In this document: positions 34,278 to 48,000 of the stretch, piece after piece | Layout: the number at the start of each line of letters is the position of its first letter | Position numbering within the stretch: position 1 is the first letter of the stretch | DNA from: Canna indica | Lineage: Eukaryota; Streptophyta; Magnoliopsida; Zingiberales; Cannaceae | Reading direction: 5' to 3' | Length of the DNA: 64,000 nucleotides | Assembly: GCA_034359265.1 (NCBI GenBank) | Contig: CP136898.1 | Span: 498,501 to 562,500 of the forward strand | Program-made: the position numbers and the translations under genes | The notes under the pieces: generated by a model | The model's database searches: none | What the model was told of the DNA's origin: nothing | What the model saw: only the letters and a program-made list of their open reading frames with translations

Positions 34278-34357
34278 CTCCTCTCGCTTGCGACGACTCG
34301 AGCACGAGCTCCCGAAATTGGATATGGGAAAGAAACGGATGGAAGACGATATCTAAC

Positions 34358-34367
34358 TATTTATATA
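34358..34367 (-). promoter_or_regulatory. TATA box of histone H3.3
   Basis: tatataaata on the minus strand, about 80 bp upstream of the leader donor. Transcription should start near 34330. Confidence 0.7.
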
Positions 34368-36204
34368 CGGAGCTGTGCGGCGTCGGCGAACCCTTTCGTG
34401 CTTTGGGTTCGAAGTAGGAATTGGACGGTTGAGATCCACTACCGTGGTCTGTTATTTTTGTAGGTTTTGCGGTCGAGAATGATCCATGTTATTTAGGATG
34501 ATTAATAAAAAAAAATAAAAATAAAATTATTTTATTGCTTCTGCGGCTTTAATTATTTTCTTTTCTGGTATTACGTGGACTATTAAAGTGGTGTCAAATA
34601 CATTCATAAATTCATGCAATCACTAGTAGAAAAAATATGCATTTGGGACTAAGTGTTCATTTTTCTTATCATTCCAATTTAGAATAGCAAGAGAGTAGCC
34701 TTTCAACACAAGCTGAAAAATAATAATATTATTGATAGATCAAAATTCTCTTTAAGATCGATGTTACGTGGGGAATCAGCTATGTGGTGACGGATATTTT
34801 TTATTTTGTTCCTCAATGTAATTATATTAATTCTCTTTTTATTATCGAGAGGTGAACAAAACTATTTATTGGACAGCAAATAGGACAGGACGCCGTCAAT
34901 AATGTTATGGTTTGGTTCTTAATTCGCCCGCCCAAGTTAAAGGAAATTTTGTACTCTAATCTTTTTGACCCGGATTCCGATCGAGTTTTAATATAGCTTC
35001 TTATTTTCGGTATAAAAAAAATTCTCTTTCTCAAACCCCTTATTTTTATAGATCTCTTCTATTTTTCACTTATACTCCTGTTGCCATCCGATTTCTCTTC
35101 ATCATCCTCTTGATCTCTTGTATTCCGTCAACGACGCTATCTTCTCTTCTCCAACTTTCCCAGTATATTATTTTTGATAAATTTTAAATGGATTTGGCAT
35201 TTTGGCAATTGCCTCTCGATTCCGCATGAGTGCAATGTATTAATTTGAGTGAATTTGGCAATTTGGCAGTTGTTCTTCTGGTAAATTGGCAATTGACATT
35301 TTGCAATTTTGCAGTTGGCATCTTGTTGTAGTGTGTTCTTCCATGTTATATGTTCATGTGCTTTCAGATTTTGTTTTAAATAGCTTCAATCATTTGTTGT
35401 AGATCATCAAATATTTCATTGGATATTGCATTAAATATAGATGAACTATCGTGTAATCTTGTCCTGTGCAGTTTTTGAGTTGAAGAAACCATATAAATTC
35501 AAAATGATTATTTTTTGAGTTTAATATTGTAAATTTAATTTTGCATTTGTGTTTTGGAAATTTTGAAATTACGAAAATATGCTAAAATATGTTACGCTCA
35601 ATAGTTGGCCATTAGATATAAATATTGCTGCAAAAAATATATAATAAACATTTCTGTTGTTGAAAATCAAGTATATATGTTTAATTATTACCAACCTTGA
35701 TTATTGGTGATTTACATTGAGATTATTAACCGAGTAATAAAAGGCAGAATATATAACAAATAGAGAAATTACTGAATTTTAAAGGGTCCTAGTAATTTTG
35801 AAACAGAGGGATGGGGGACTTTTAATAACGAGCTTGGTCATATTGGGGCGATATGACACCATTGAGGAACTGATATTTGAATTAAAAAACCTTTTATCAA
35901 GTAAATATAACGACAGAAAACTACACCAATCTGTGAAAAAGCAAAATATTGATCAATGGTTAAGAAATGATGTTATAACCATCCTGATATTTTAAAGCTC
36001 AATCAATTAAATTTCACATGGAGAAGTACACCTCCTGTGGAGGGAAGCCAGTCTATCGATCAGCTAGAAACTCTAAATTAAATTGACTTAGAACGAGCCA
36101 AATCATTATTCGATGGCATTTCTTAAATTAAAAGTCTCTTTGGTTTCTCAATCCAGATCAAAGCTTCTTTTTCTCAAAATCTGAGAGGTAAAGGATGTAC
36201 CAGC
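34368..36204. other. intergenic DNA
   Basis: H3.3 upstream DNA, then AT-rich sequence. cactagtagaaaaaa at 34621 matches a CACTA-transposon end but has no partner here. Around 35195-35330 the phrase ttggcaatttggcag recurs. The ORF at 35798-35995 has no domain. No gene is supported. Confidence 0.5.
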
Positions 36205-39200
36205 CTATAGAGGACCAGGAAAAGTGCCATTTTCTCGTTGCTCATTCCATCGTTCTACCTGTAAAGCATGCACTTGTTAGATACTTGTATTCATCTTTAA
36301 TAAGCCGCAGTAAGCATTATGAAAAGTAAATTACTTCTTGGTAAGTGACTAAAGCTGGTACATGAATACCAATGATGACAGTGCCATCATAAAGCAGAAC
36401 GTAAACATTGTGATACTCTACACGACGAATCAAGTGGCCAAAAGCATGTCAACTTTGAGATGATCGATGAAATTGGCTAACAAATGCATACCAACTACAA
36501 AAGGTTTGTTCTCAGAGAGTCAGATACAAACAATAAATAAGATGCTGAATTTGGGTGACTTCAGATAACCTATATATTGCCATCAGGTTCATTCAACTTG
36601 TCAATAATAGTGTTTCTTTCTGAATCATCTAACTAACGTGCAAAATAGTGCAGGCCAAAAAAATTGTACGAGGAATTTCCTCTTGGCTTAAAATACTTGT
36701 GCTCAAATTCTACTAAAAAAGATACACTGCACAGCTCATATAATTACACCTCTCAAGTACATACATATATACCTACATACCCCAGCCCATGAAGTTATCT
36801 CCTCATTAGGGCCATCCTCTTCTATACCCCCCTCAGAGCTATTGACAACACAACCACCCCCAGCTAAAATGATTTTGTTGCTACTTGGAAGTTGGAACCA
36901 TTATATAAACTATAAAGCAAACAGTCCTCAATGGTAAGGGTACAAGATTAAGAAGAGGAAACCCCATCTTGGCATGAACAAGAAAATTTCCAAACAAGCC
37001 TATCCACACACATGCAAAGGTGTTCTGTCCCGAAATCATTCTCACAAACCAAACAAACTATTTGCTCAGTGCTTAAGCTTCAACAGATAGGTCCTACAAT
37101 ATGGCTCAAAGCAATTAAGCTCAAAACATTGACCAATCAACTTGAATATGGTAGCCTCTCGACTCTATCCTTGTGTACATCCCCCATGTGGGATTATTGA
37201 GATGCCAAGTTTTCCTCAATATATACCAACTCAGCTATTACTTTTTTTTCATCAGAAAATATTCTCACATAGAAGACAATGCAGACAAGCTAGTTCCCTA
37301 TAAATTGAAAAGCTGAGGTATAAACCGTGTACAACAATCCCAAGTTCCTAACCATAATGCATAAAAGTTCATACACATGCATATTAGATGAGCTTTCATA
37401 ATAATTGATTATAGCAATAAACAACATGGAATTTCAATGTTCTAAGCTCATAGCCACAAAAATTCTTCTTCATAATTCAGATATTTAACAATCACATACA
37501 ATAACAAGCATTACTGGAAATTTGCCAAAGAAACAAAACAAAAGAATTTCAATCAAAAGGAATATTATAATAATAATAATAATAATACATACATACATAC
37601 ATACATACATACCCACTCTCCCGGGCACAATGAGCGATAGTATTTTGCAAATTTGTTGCAGTCAGGAGCATCTTCTCCCTTTGCAGCCACACACCTGGAT
37701 AAAAAAATCACAACTAACCTTGTAATGTGCACAGCACGAGGCCAGTAAAGCATGTTGTCTCATTGTACCTGTGATACTCAATGTAGCGAGTAAAGCAATG
37801 CCTTGTTTGATTTGTTGTCGGGAAGCGGAAATCAGCAGGGGCAGTCTCAAGCTATGAGAACCAACCAGAAATCTTTATTACAATCTTCATTGGATTTCTT
37901 TTATTTGTTTAAAAAATGTGTGTAGTTGTGAACTGTAATAGATGTTTTGATTTTGATGAATCAAACCTTTATCTCTGCTTTCTCTTCAACTTCTTGCACC
38001 TCGGTCACTTGTTCCTCAGAAGATTTGTTGCTCATCACTTCAACAGAATTGATTTCCTCTACAACAGGAGTTTCAGCAATAACTTCTTCAGAAGAAGCAT
38101 CAGCCACATTGTTGTTCCCTCTTGTTTCTTCAAGAGAAACATCAGTCTGATTTGTATTAACTAGGTTTTCAATTGAGTATTGCTGCATTTGATGACAAAT
38201 GTTACATCGGAAATATAGCCCTAAGCAAATACATGAACACGAGAATAAGTAGTGTAAAATGATAAACTACACTCCATAGTTCTGAAAGAAATTGGAATGT
38301 GGAAATAAAAATAAATAAATAACCATACTTTACCTTTACAATGATCTTGTGAACATTAAAGATTCATCTTTTGAGTATCAAGATCACCCTTTTGTATTCA
38401 CTTGTCAAAAATCCAGATAAATTGCATACCATATTGTTAGGGACCTTCGGGTTTGTCAAGTCTTGTACATGTCATGATGGTCCCTAACGTGCATTGTAAA
38501 TACTTGTAAATATTGCATCTTTCACTTTCATGTAAAACGTTCGCGCACCACCCACCGCTCTTGCCCGCGACTAGGTAACGACCCTCGTTACCTAGCCGCG
38601 GCATGGGTCGGTGGGGTGTGCGGATCATGTAATTATGCATTGTAAATACGCTCGCGCACCATCCACCGCTCTCGCGCACGACTAGGTAACGCCCCTCATT
38701 TCCTAGTCGTTACATGGCCGGTGGGGGTGTTGGGCCATAGAATATTTTGTCATGCTCCTCGTGCTTTTGGGAACCCCGGGGGTGGCACTTGGGGGTTAGG
38801 CTCCACAACTATATTGCCTGCGGGCACCCAACACTCTAGTTCATTTGTACAATCATTCGCACAAGCATTTGTAAGCATTTTCCTTACAAACGGTCATTTG
38901 GCCTAAACGTTTTTGCATCCAAGCACACCAAGGTTTGAACGCGGGCGATCCGTTAGCCCGCGACTTTCGAAGATTGGCAAGGCGATCCTTGCCCAAGGCT
39001 TATCCCTTGTGGGAGCAAGGGAGCCGCACGGACATTTTCCGTCCAAGCAAGTTAGTCCGTGACAATATGGTCTACCACATGGCAGTAGACACATCATTTT
39101 TAGGAAGATCAAACAAAACCAATCATTCAAATAGACCAACAATGATTTTGAGCAAAATATGAAACTATAGAATATGGCTCCAAGTTATGCCAACTAGATA

Positions 39201-41372
39201 TATGATTATCTTATTGATCTTTCTTCATGACAACATGATAGTACAAAGAAATGCATATAGGACAATAGAATGAACATATCAGAAAGCACTGATGATAAAC
39301 TCAATGAAAACAACGTAAAAAGTTACATTTTTAATATGCCAAGAATATTTTTCATTGATTTCTTACAAATAATATTCAGAAAACAGGAGTATTAAGACAC
39401 TAAATAGATTATTTCAGCTAACTAACCGCCAAAATCAATACCTTAACCTCAATAACTTATCATGACTTGGACCTCTAAATCTAAGTCAGGATATAAGTAC
39501 TTAAAGAATGAATGAAGATGCATGTGATATTATGTGTGTCGAGGCAATTCTGAAATTTATCAAATAAATAACACAAAATATGATGATATGGAACTCATTT
39601 TACACCATAAAATTCATAAACAGAAATAAGCAACATCTTTATGCATCAAATATATGATCCCACATCCCACAACACCTCGTCCTTCACTCCATCTATAAAC
39701 TACTCAAGTGTCCTTTGGTTGACACAACTTCTGGTGGAAAGTTGTACTTCCCAAGTTGTGTTTTTTGGTTTTGTTTGGTTGAAACACTTTATGCATTTTC
39801 GCAAGAAGTACAAAAACTTTCTGCAAAATGTTCGAAATAAAGACAATTCTATCCTTGCATTTGCATTTAATGCTAAATTTATAATTTATGTCGTCAACAC
39901 TATAAGATTAGATAATTCATAACTTCTCGACTTATTTATTTTATTTCAATTTATTTTTGAGCAAAATATGTAATTTTTTATATTAACTCAAACTAAAAAT
40001 TAATTTTTCCTATATATTAAATTATATATTATATTAGTTATATATGAAAATATTATACTATATTTTACAAATATATGTTAAAATATTAATTACAAATAAA
40101 TGTTAAAATATTAATTACAAATAAAATTTAGTTTTTCATATATACTAATATATATACATATAAATTAAAATATTAATTTATAAGAAGGATATATTGGTCA
40201 TTTGATGTATACTTCCTACAGGTGGAAAAATGGGCCGGCCTAGCACGATAGGCAGCATAGGCCGAAAATTCCTAGCCCGGCCCAACCCGCAATATTTTGC
40301 GGGCCGCCCGGCACGGCCATCGAGCCCGTTTATCAACTAAAAACTTGCTAAAAACTTGTAAAAAAAATTAATTTAAAATGTTTGAGAGACTAAATAAGCA
40401 CCAAATATGACATTTCACATGAAAAACTCCATGGATTAACTTCACCTTCAATTTTAAAGCACTAAACAAGCACTAAACTAGACTTGAAATTAATTTTTTT
40501 ACTACTTAGCGGGCCAAACGGGGCCGAGCCGGCCCGCAATGTTATCGTGCCGGGCCGGCCCGACTCAATAAACTTATCAGGTCGAATTTTCTGGCCCGGC
40601 CTGCAATTATCGTGTCGTGCTATCGTGTCATGCCCATTTCTGCCGCCCCTAATACTCTTCTGAAGTACACATGTTAACCAAACATATTCTAGGTGGGAAG
40701 TTACACTTTCTATCCATTAATCTCTTATCCCAAACAGTTTTTGAGAAATACGTGGAAAGTTAATTCTTGAGCATTACAACTTTCCCGCAGAAAGTTACTT
40801 CCTATGTCAACCAAACTTAATTACTTTCCACTCTTCCTCTTGGTCTAAAGATTCTCAACAGTTTTCCCAAGCCAAGTGAAACAACTAACAAAGCCATAAA
40901 GGTCGTCTAAAGTCCTTTTTTACAATATAACGCGATCAGCGAATTCTCCTCTTTGTGGACCTCGGTTCCAACTGTCACACGATCAAGGCGCCCTCTGCTG
41001 AATACATTGACCATTCCTCTCCAATAACGATCACAAAATACTGGATCCTTAATGAATTTGAATAAAATCACGTTAAATCCACTAATTATCGCAGAGATCT
41101 AAATAAGGAAGAACGAATGCAGAAAAAAGGCACCGATGCCTACTATAAGTTCGCAGAACTTAATACCGCGAATCATGTTTCGGGTAAATAAGAAAAACAA
41201 GCCCACAGCAGGGAATCCAACATTGAACATTTCGGACACCTAGATCCGAAAGGGACAGATCTCGCAGGATTTGAATACCACAACAAGATGCAAAATGACA
41301 GGGAATCCATACGGATGATAGGAAAGTCACCTCGGCGAGGGACGGGGGTTTCTGTGGAGCGACTTCCGCCAT
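36205..41372 (-). CDS. COX6B: cytochrome c oxidase subunit 6b, 158 aa
   Basis: There are five exons on the minus strand: 41331-41372 (MAEVAPQKPPSLAE), 37967-38182, 37769-37851, 37613-37694 and 36205-36258; 477 nt in all. Residues 15-86 form an acidic, Ser/Glu-rich extension typical of the longer plant COX6B. The core then reads ETAPADFRFPTTNQTRHCF, RYIEYHRCVAAKGEDAPDCN and SLCPGEWVERWNEQRENG. The cysteines make a CX9C and a CX10C motif, oxidised in the mitochondrial intermembrane space by the Mia40 route. COX6B bridges the two monomers of complex IV. The first coding exon is only 42 nt, and a 3148-bp intron separates it from the rest. Codon phases fit at every join. Exon 1 is assigned by its match to the family N-terminus. 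Confidence 0.93.
37587..37612. repeat. (ATAC)n / (CATA)n microsatellite at a COX6B donor
   Basis: Six catacata-type units touch the gtatgt donor of the intron after the CPGEW exon, and an (AAT)n tract lies immediately beyond. Confidence 0.85.
38435..39064. mobile_element. possible solo LTR, about 630 bp
   Basis: A GC-richer block inside COX6B intron 1 starts tgttagggacc and ends gtccgtgaca, the TG...CA form of an LTR. It is flanked by atat on both sides (38431-38434, 39065-39068). Inside, a segment with cgcgcaccatccaccgctct and gactaggtaacg occurs twice. No gag or pol coding is nearby, so a solo LTR is the simplest reading. The 4-bp flank is weak evidence. Confidence 0.5.
39707..40818. mobile_element. 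degenerate DNA transposon with TTGGTTGACA ends
   Basis: The left end (cctttggttgacacaacttctgg) and the complement of the right end (agtttggttgacataggaag) are similar inverted repeats, each followed by a ggaaagttgta-type subterminal motif. The gtttggttg ends recall PIF/Harbinger relatives. A second, GC-rich element is nested inside. Target duplications were not resolved. Confidence 0.45.
40219..40650. mobile_element. nested hAT-like MITE rich in GGCCCGGCCC
   Basis: The ends caggtggaaaaatgggcc and the complement of gcccatttctgccgcccct are related inverted repeats of CAGGGGCGG type. The subterminal regions carry dense gggccggcccg motifs on both strands. The flanking 8-mers (atacttcc / atactctt) match only in part, so the target duplication has decayed. 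Confidence 0.55.
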
Positions 41373-41530
41373 GGCCGGCGACTGAGTTCGGGTGCCTCTC
41401 AGAGATTCTTCAAAGGCAGCGTCTTTGCGTCTCAAGAGAGGAAGCAGAAGCGAAGGAGGGGTTTTGGCATCCAGGACCAACCAAGAGAGCATTTAATACC
41501 CGTCTTTATCCACCTTTTTGGGCTAACTAA

Positions 41531-41536
41531 AGCCCA
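41531..41536 (-). promoter_or_regulatory. site II-type element (TGGGCT) in the COX6B promoter
   Basis: TGGGCT on the minus strand, about 160 bp upstream of the start codon. Plant genes for nuclear-encoded respiratory subunits are often controlled by TCP factors through TGGGCY sites. Confidence 0.45.
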
Positions 41537-42088
41537 TCAAGCCTATTACACGGGCTTTAATTTGGGCAGATCAAAGGACGTGCATTCGTGGCGACACGTG
41601 GGAGCGATAAAGGCGCGATCTAGCGCCTGATGCAGTTTGCTTGAATTTGACCCGGTCTATATGCTTCACGGTCAAGGTGTTGTGAAGTCGACACATTATA
41701 ATACCATTGAAATCTCCGTCGTTCGCAAACTGATACAAAACACAAATGTTCATTGAAGTATACATCCTCATGTATTTGGACCGAAAAAATCCGGGTCTTG
41801 ATTCAACCAGTAAATAAAATAAATTCTAAGAAAACAAAAACAACCGATTTGATTGATCCAAGTTTGTTTAACCAAGTATTTGATTATTTCCTTTCAAATT
41901 TGTCAAATAAGACAATACAAAAAAGAGCTGCTATGAATATATTTAAGCTCGTGTTTGTCAGCTATATAAGGAGAAAGCTGATCCTTCATTTGACAGTATA
42001 TGACAATTAATGTTAAATACACACAAAAGTGAGGTGGTCGATTGGGTAGTAGTCTAATTTATTGTTCAAGTTAAAAGACAGGGAGGCA
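41537..42088. other. intergenic DNA: COX6B promoter and JmjC-gene 3' UTR
   Basis: No ORF with a recognisable domain. The COX6B promoter is on the left and the probable 3' UTR of the JmjC gene on the right. Confidence 0.5.
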
Positions 42089-45000
42089 TCAATAGTTGTT
42101 CAATTCCCCCCACACAGCTTCTTCTACCTCTTCCCAAGACTGGGCATTCCTCAATTCCTTCCATAAACTAAATATAGCCCCCAGCACGTTCTCATCATGT
42201 AGTATACAATAACACCTGCAAAACCAAAAGAAATATAATTTAGAGAGTCCTCTCTTATTATACAAAATCTGTCTAAAGAAAACAGAACGATATTTCCTCC
42301 AAAAGAACGCAAAAACAATATATAATAGAACAGCAAATAAATTCATTTAAATTTATAGGTAAAAAATCGTTCAAGGAAGATCTATTTGACATTCGGCGTA
42401 TATTAAGTTACATTCTTACATGGCACGGTATGATATTCTTTTAAAGTTCCCAGGATTCTCCAATGCTCCGCGGGAGCGTTTGCCACGTACCGATGCCTTT
42501 GAGATGGGAAGTTTATAACTTCTCATAAAATGTTTAAGAAGAGCTACATCTCCTCGGAAAACATCCAAGTATATTGGAATCAAGTCACATAGAGGATCTC
42601 CTGAAAAAGAAAAGAGAGATTAGGCATTCAGAAACAAGGACAAAATCAATGCAAATGGCATTACCAATGAGAATGACTATTTGTTCTGATAAAATCAACT
42701 ATGGATTTCTCAATACTTCAACTAGATTGAACTATGTCAAGAATATTGCGGACCTAAATCAAAAGTCAAATAAGAGAGACAACATTTTAAAACCCAAAGC
42801 AGCAGTCATAATTATCTACCTATTGTCAGATTACTGAAATCAATGATATGAGTGGGTTGCCATTTTCTTATTCCTCCTTCAATATCATCAGAATCTATCT
42901 TTCCATTAATAGCCGAAGGCACACATGAACGATCCTCATAGCAAGGTATATGTTCACATGGTTCCATGATAATGTTGTCATCCATAATATCTGAATGTAC
43001 CCAAGTAGGGGATACAGTGACACTGTACGAGCCATCATCATCCTGCTTCATTGAATAAGATGTCTAAGGTAAAAAATGGATGCTTAACAGATGGAGGGAT
43101 GAGAACAAAGATATTGACCTTCATTAAGTCGAGCAACGTCATAAGATCATGTGGAATGTATGCATCAACTTTCTCTATCAGATGCCTTGGAATGGGGTGC
43201 CCCCTGAATAATTGAAAAATATGTCTATATAAGATGAATTGGAATAACTTCTCTACAAAGTTGAACATTTATCAACCAAGATAGAAGAACATATAGCATA
43301 CTTATGAAAGAAAACCTGTCATATAGTATAAATGAATCAAATTTTTTTCTCAAATTAAAACTAGAATAAGGTAGGAATTGATGTCAACAGATTTCTTGTA
43401 ACGTGTATAAAGATAGGAATTGATGCCACATTACCACCAGAAGAAATACATCACTCACCAAGAAGTCAAACGTTTTTTAGCTTCTCTTTTTCTTGAATTT
43501 AGAGTTGCTATAATAAGTTCCAAATCTGGTGAAATACCGTTATCTTGAGAAGTCACTTGCATAGAAGCATTGTTGAAATTAAGGTTGTTTTTATTGGGAA
43601 ATTTCGGTACAGGTAAGCGATGAAGATTTCGCAATTGATCTCCCAAAAACAAAGCTAGATGTAAGGCATCATCCATAGAGAGTGTATCCCGTCTGCAAAG
43701 AAAAAATCAAAATTTAAGTTTAGCCCTAATAACCATGCTGGTATACAGGTTTACATTTCAGAAGTGGGTATACATTACGATAAAGAAAGGGCCATGGCGT
43801 ATCAGGCTTTCGCTAATGTGGAGACTAGGTAGGAAGGGTCAATACATGCAACCAAAACATTGAGAAATTCAACTTACAAATTAGCAAAGATGTCCCCTTT
43901 GCATCTACTTGTTATTATGTAAGGCCATATGCTTCTGCTTGAAACTGTTTCTGGATCAGTGAGTTCATATTTTTTCTTGCTCCATACACCAAATGGAACA
44001 GGATCATCTGTGTAATCTCGTATAAGGCTGCAATTGCCAAGCACATGAGGCACTCCTTTTCCATCCCATGGAAATATCTGAAGAGAACCACTTTCTTCAG
44101 CAAGAATACCACTTGCAAAAACACTTGGAACATGGTCTTTTAGAGATGAATTAGAGCTTTGGAGAAGATGGTAGAACTCAAGCTGCAATTCACAATAAAC
44201 GAAATTAGTGAAAGATTATAAAAAAAATGTAGTTCAATAACAAAACAATCACAGAAAGTGATACCTCAGTTGCCAAACTGTGGATAGAAGAATTAAGACA
44301 CCCTTCAGCATAGATTTTTATTACATGGTTGGAAACAAGATAAACCTGCAAAAATAGATTGAAATGGGTACATAAACAAAAAGCAGAAAACTTCCAGGAA
44401 GAAGGCTTATTAAAAGATCTAAATATAGAAAGACGGTAACCAGTAAGAATCTCTTAGACTTGGAACAACAGCCTATATGAAGGGAGACAATGTAGTTTAA
44501 TGGACTGAAGTAGTTAAAATAATTTATTTAGGCATATTAATGTGAGGCAAGCGAAATCCATCCCACACTAGGTCATTTTATAAAAGCATAAGCAGAACAG
44601 GACAAATTTACATGTTCTTGAACATGAATATCCACAAGCACAATCCATCAGCGCAAAACAAACAACTTAACTCTGCAACTAGCAGACATAAATCTTAGAA
44701 AACAATGCAAAAATCAAGAAAGGTTGTTCATGCAAAAGATTATACTGGAGCTACTTACAGGATTGCTACCTGTGCCAACAGGAAACCTCTCATCATCCAA
44801 AGGAGGTGGCAAATTGTGGTATGTACATACTTCCACCAAGCAAGCATACCATTTACTGATGTCTAAAGTCAGTTGTGCTCCCTGGACGCAACCACAAGAA
44901 TGAAAAACAAATCTGTTAATGGTAAGATTAAATGTAAAGTTAACATTCAATGTAAATATGCATAATATTAATCCATAAAAATTATTTCTCCACAGTAATT

Positions 45001-48000
45001 TACTTAAAGACCAATCCAAAAATTTGAAAAATTAGTACCTTCCATATTAAATCTCTTATTGCTGGTTTTAAGATCCAAAGCTTGTGTAACCATTCTCTCA
45101 TTTCTCTTTGTCCAATGGAATTGCTAGGACTCCAAACAGAGTTGTAGTGGTCTCTACTTTGGTCCAAAAACTTGGATAAAAAACTGATGTCATAAGAGAA
45201 GTTCCTGTTCATGGTCTTAGTATGAGTTTCTGAAAGCGCATGTTCAGCAGAGTCACTCAGTGAATTAGTTTTAGAAAATTCATCAATTTTGAGATCTCTC
45301 AGAATACTGTCTTCAACAGCTAACAATCCAGCACGGCATACTCCTTTGTGACGATGACCAGGCGCCATGTCAAGACAGACAAACTCGAAATTTGATTTGT
45401 TTACAAAATTTTGTGTGACAGCAATTGTTGTTTCTAAATTTAGCACACAATGCCACCAACCACTTGGCACAAATATAGTCTCACCAGGAAACTGAGTACA
45501 CTCTAATGGCTTATCATGGTCAGCAAGCTGAGGATAGATGTCCAGCCACCACTGTGAAGGAATGCAGATTATGTCATTGAAAGAAAACATGATTGTCATG
45601 TATTGTAGCTGGCTACAGACCATTAATTTCATTAGCCATTTACCTGCAAGGATGTTGGGCTATCAACATTAACATCACCATCCTCTTCATTTACGTGCAC
45701 GGTGACACCTGCAGGCACCCTACCTGGAGGGTACAATGCCCATCTAGACAGAAATGAAGCAACACTAGTCATTCAGCAGCAATTCTGATGAAGAGAAGAA
45801 ATCTCTTTCAAGAAAATTTAAAATTATAAACTCCACAACTATAACCTTAATATCATTTTGCTAAGTTCTAAAATTAAGCGGTCAGTGACATAATGAACTA
45901 TCCATAAATGTCAGCAACAGCATTTATCAGAAAACAATTCCAAAACAATTTCTGCCCTAATAGATGTTACTCTACTAAGTACTAACCATACAAATTACAT
46001 ACACATATAATTGCAGCATGAGGAGTTAATAACCAAAAAAGAAAATGAGCCAGACAATCTTTTTCCTTTCGATAAAGAAATAAATTTGAACTTTTATATT
46101 TTGTTTTCTGGAGGGGAAAGGAAAGGTGTTGTTTGATGACCGAATTATTGGATGATTGTGTAATCAGTCTAGGGCTCTAGGGAATTATATTATATGGCAT
46201 GCTTATTATGGACAAATTCTTCAAGAATGTTCATATTTGGCAGCATCTAAGTGCAACAGTAGGTAAACCGAGCTATCAAAGAAAAAATGGAAAAAAAGCA
46301 ATATAAAAACAAACCTTTTCCGGCCGACAAGAAGTGTGTTCCAGGCACTTGTCAAAGCAGGATCAACATGCCAAGATGCACCAGATCTTTCTGGCCCAAC
46401 AATTAACCATCTAAATGAAGGCCGTTTATCTGGACTCAATACATCAAAATAATCTTCTTGGAACAAGTAAGGGACACTATAATCATCAAGGAGTTTTGGT
46501 GCAGCTTCCCCAAACTGAAGCAACAAAGCATTCAAAGATTCAATCAATTTTACCGATCACTCTGCAAAATAATGGGAAATATCCATACCTTATCGTCAAA
46601 TATGTAAAGTGGGTCTTCATCATGCTGGACTTCCATGTATGATACATAATCTCTAAATTTCATGGTAACCTTTTTGGAACTCCTTTGAGATATCCCAAAT
46701 TCAACATCCCCATAATTATATGATAGTTGTTCCATTGTCCACTTAGTTCTTGATGGCCAAGTATTAGCTAACTCTGTGAGCAAAACCTGAGAAGAAAGTA
46801 CGATAGTGAAGTTATGTATCAAATGAAAATAAATTTTAGAGATACAATCTTGCTCAAGACTAGTGCAAAGAAAATATGAGACGTAAAGCATGATCCAACG
46901 AGTAATGAACTGAATATAACTTTAACAAAAGCACATGTCCATTGTCCACAAGATATGGATATGATTTAGGGCTGTTCATTGGATCGGGTATACCCAACGA
47001 ACCAGAGAACCCAACCCAATCCAATTAGTTTGGGTTGGATTGGGTCGGTAATCGATCTGTTTGGGTCGGCAATAGGGTTGATTCCTAAGAGCTTTTTATG
47101 CTAGTACTGGATATTCCGGGCATTTGGTCATTTCATCGAAAGATTGATTTGACTAGCAGAGATTCTATGGTGGCCACATGCTTACAGACCCAAAAATAGG
47201 CGTTTTGGCGTTAAGCTTGAAGGAAGCAGAAAGGAATCTAAAATAATAAAACTAAACCCTAAATTCGTTAAAGTTTAAACCTAATAAACCTCTACCACAT
47301 AACCAAACCACAACCAACACATTAAAGTTTAAACCTAATGAAAATTGTTATATAGAGTTTGATTATAATGCACTTGTAATTTTGATATAATGTATTGAAT
47401 TTATTGTATTTTAGTTTCATTTCCTGATTTTTTTAAATGGGTACTCGACCCAAACCAACCCGACCTAGTCCGGGTTAGGTTGGGTCGGGTTTGAGAAGTG
47501 AAAAGTCCTAAACCCGACCCAACCCAACCCGATTACTTTTAATTGGTTTGGGTCAATTTTTTCTCTAAACTTGACCCGACCTGACCCGACCTGACCTGAC
47601 CCGACCCGACCCGACCTATGAAAGGCCCTATATGATTAATCAAAAAATGACAATGATCATTTCTAGGTGTCTAGACTGAGAAGACCTTGTGCAACAACTT
47701 ACAGGCTTTTTTCCATCAAACTCAGAATGAAACTCCTCCAAGGTAATTATCTTCTTTCTTTGCATATCTCCACTGTCCAATGAGAATGCCCTCAAGGAAG
47801 TAAAGCACCTGTACCATCTTCTATACAAAAACAAAGAGTTGAATCCTGAAAAGTAGGATAATAACTTCAATTTTTAGTATTTTGACAAAAGAGTGCAAAA
47901 AAGCAGCTAAGACCAGCAAGAGTTGGGAAAGCAAACATTTGTTACCATCAAATCGAAGAGGTTCTTGGCCAACGTTGTTTGTGGTGGATAGGTTTTGCCT

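Noticed and set aside
37961..38188. COX6B starting at the ATG at 38188
   Set aside because: That ATG is part of the atgcag acceptor. The family N-terminus (PSLAE before QYS) is found in phase at 41331-41372.
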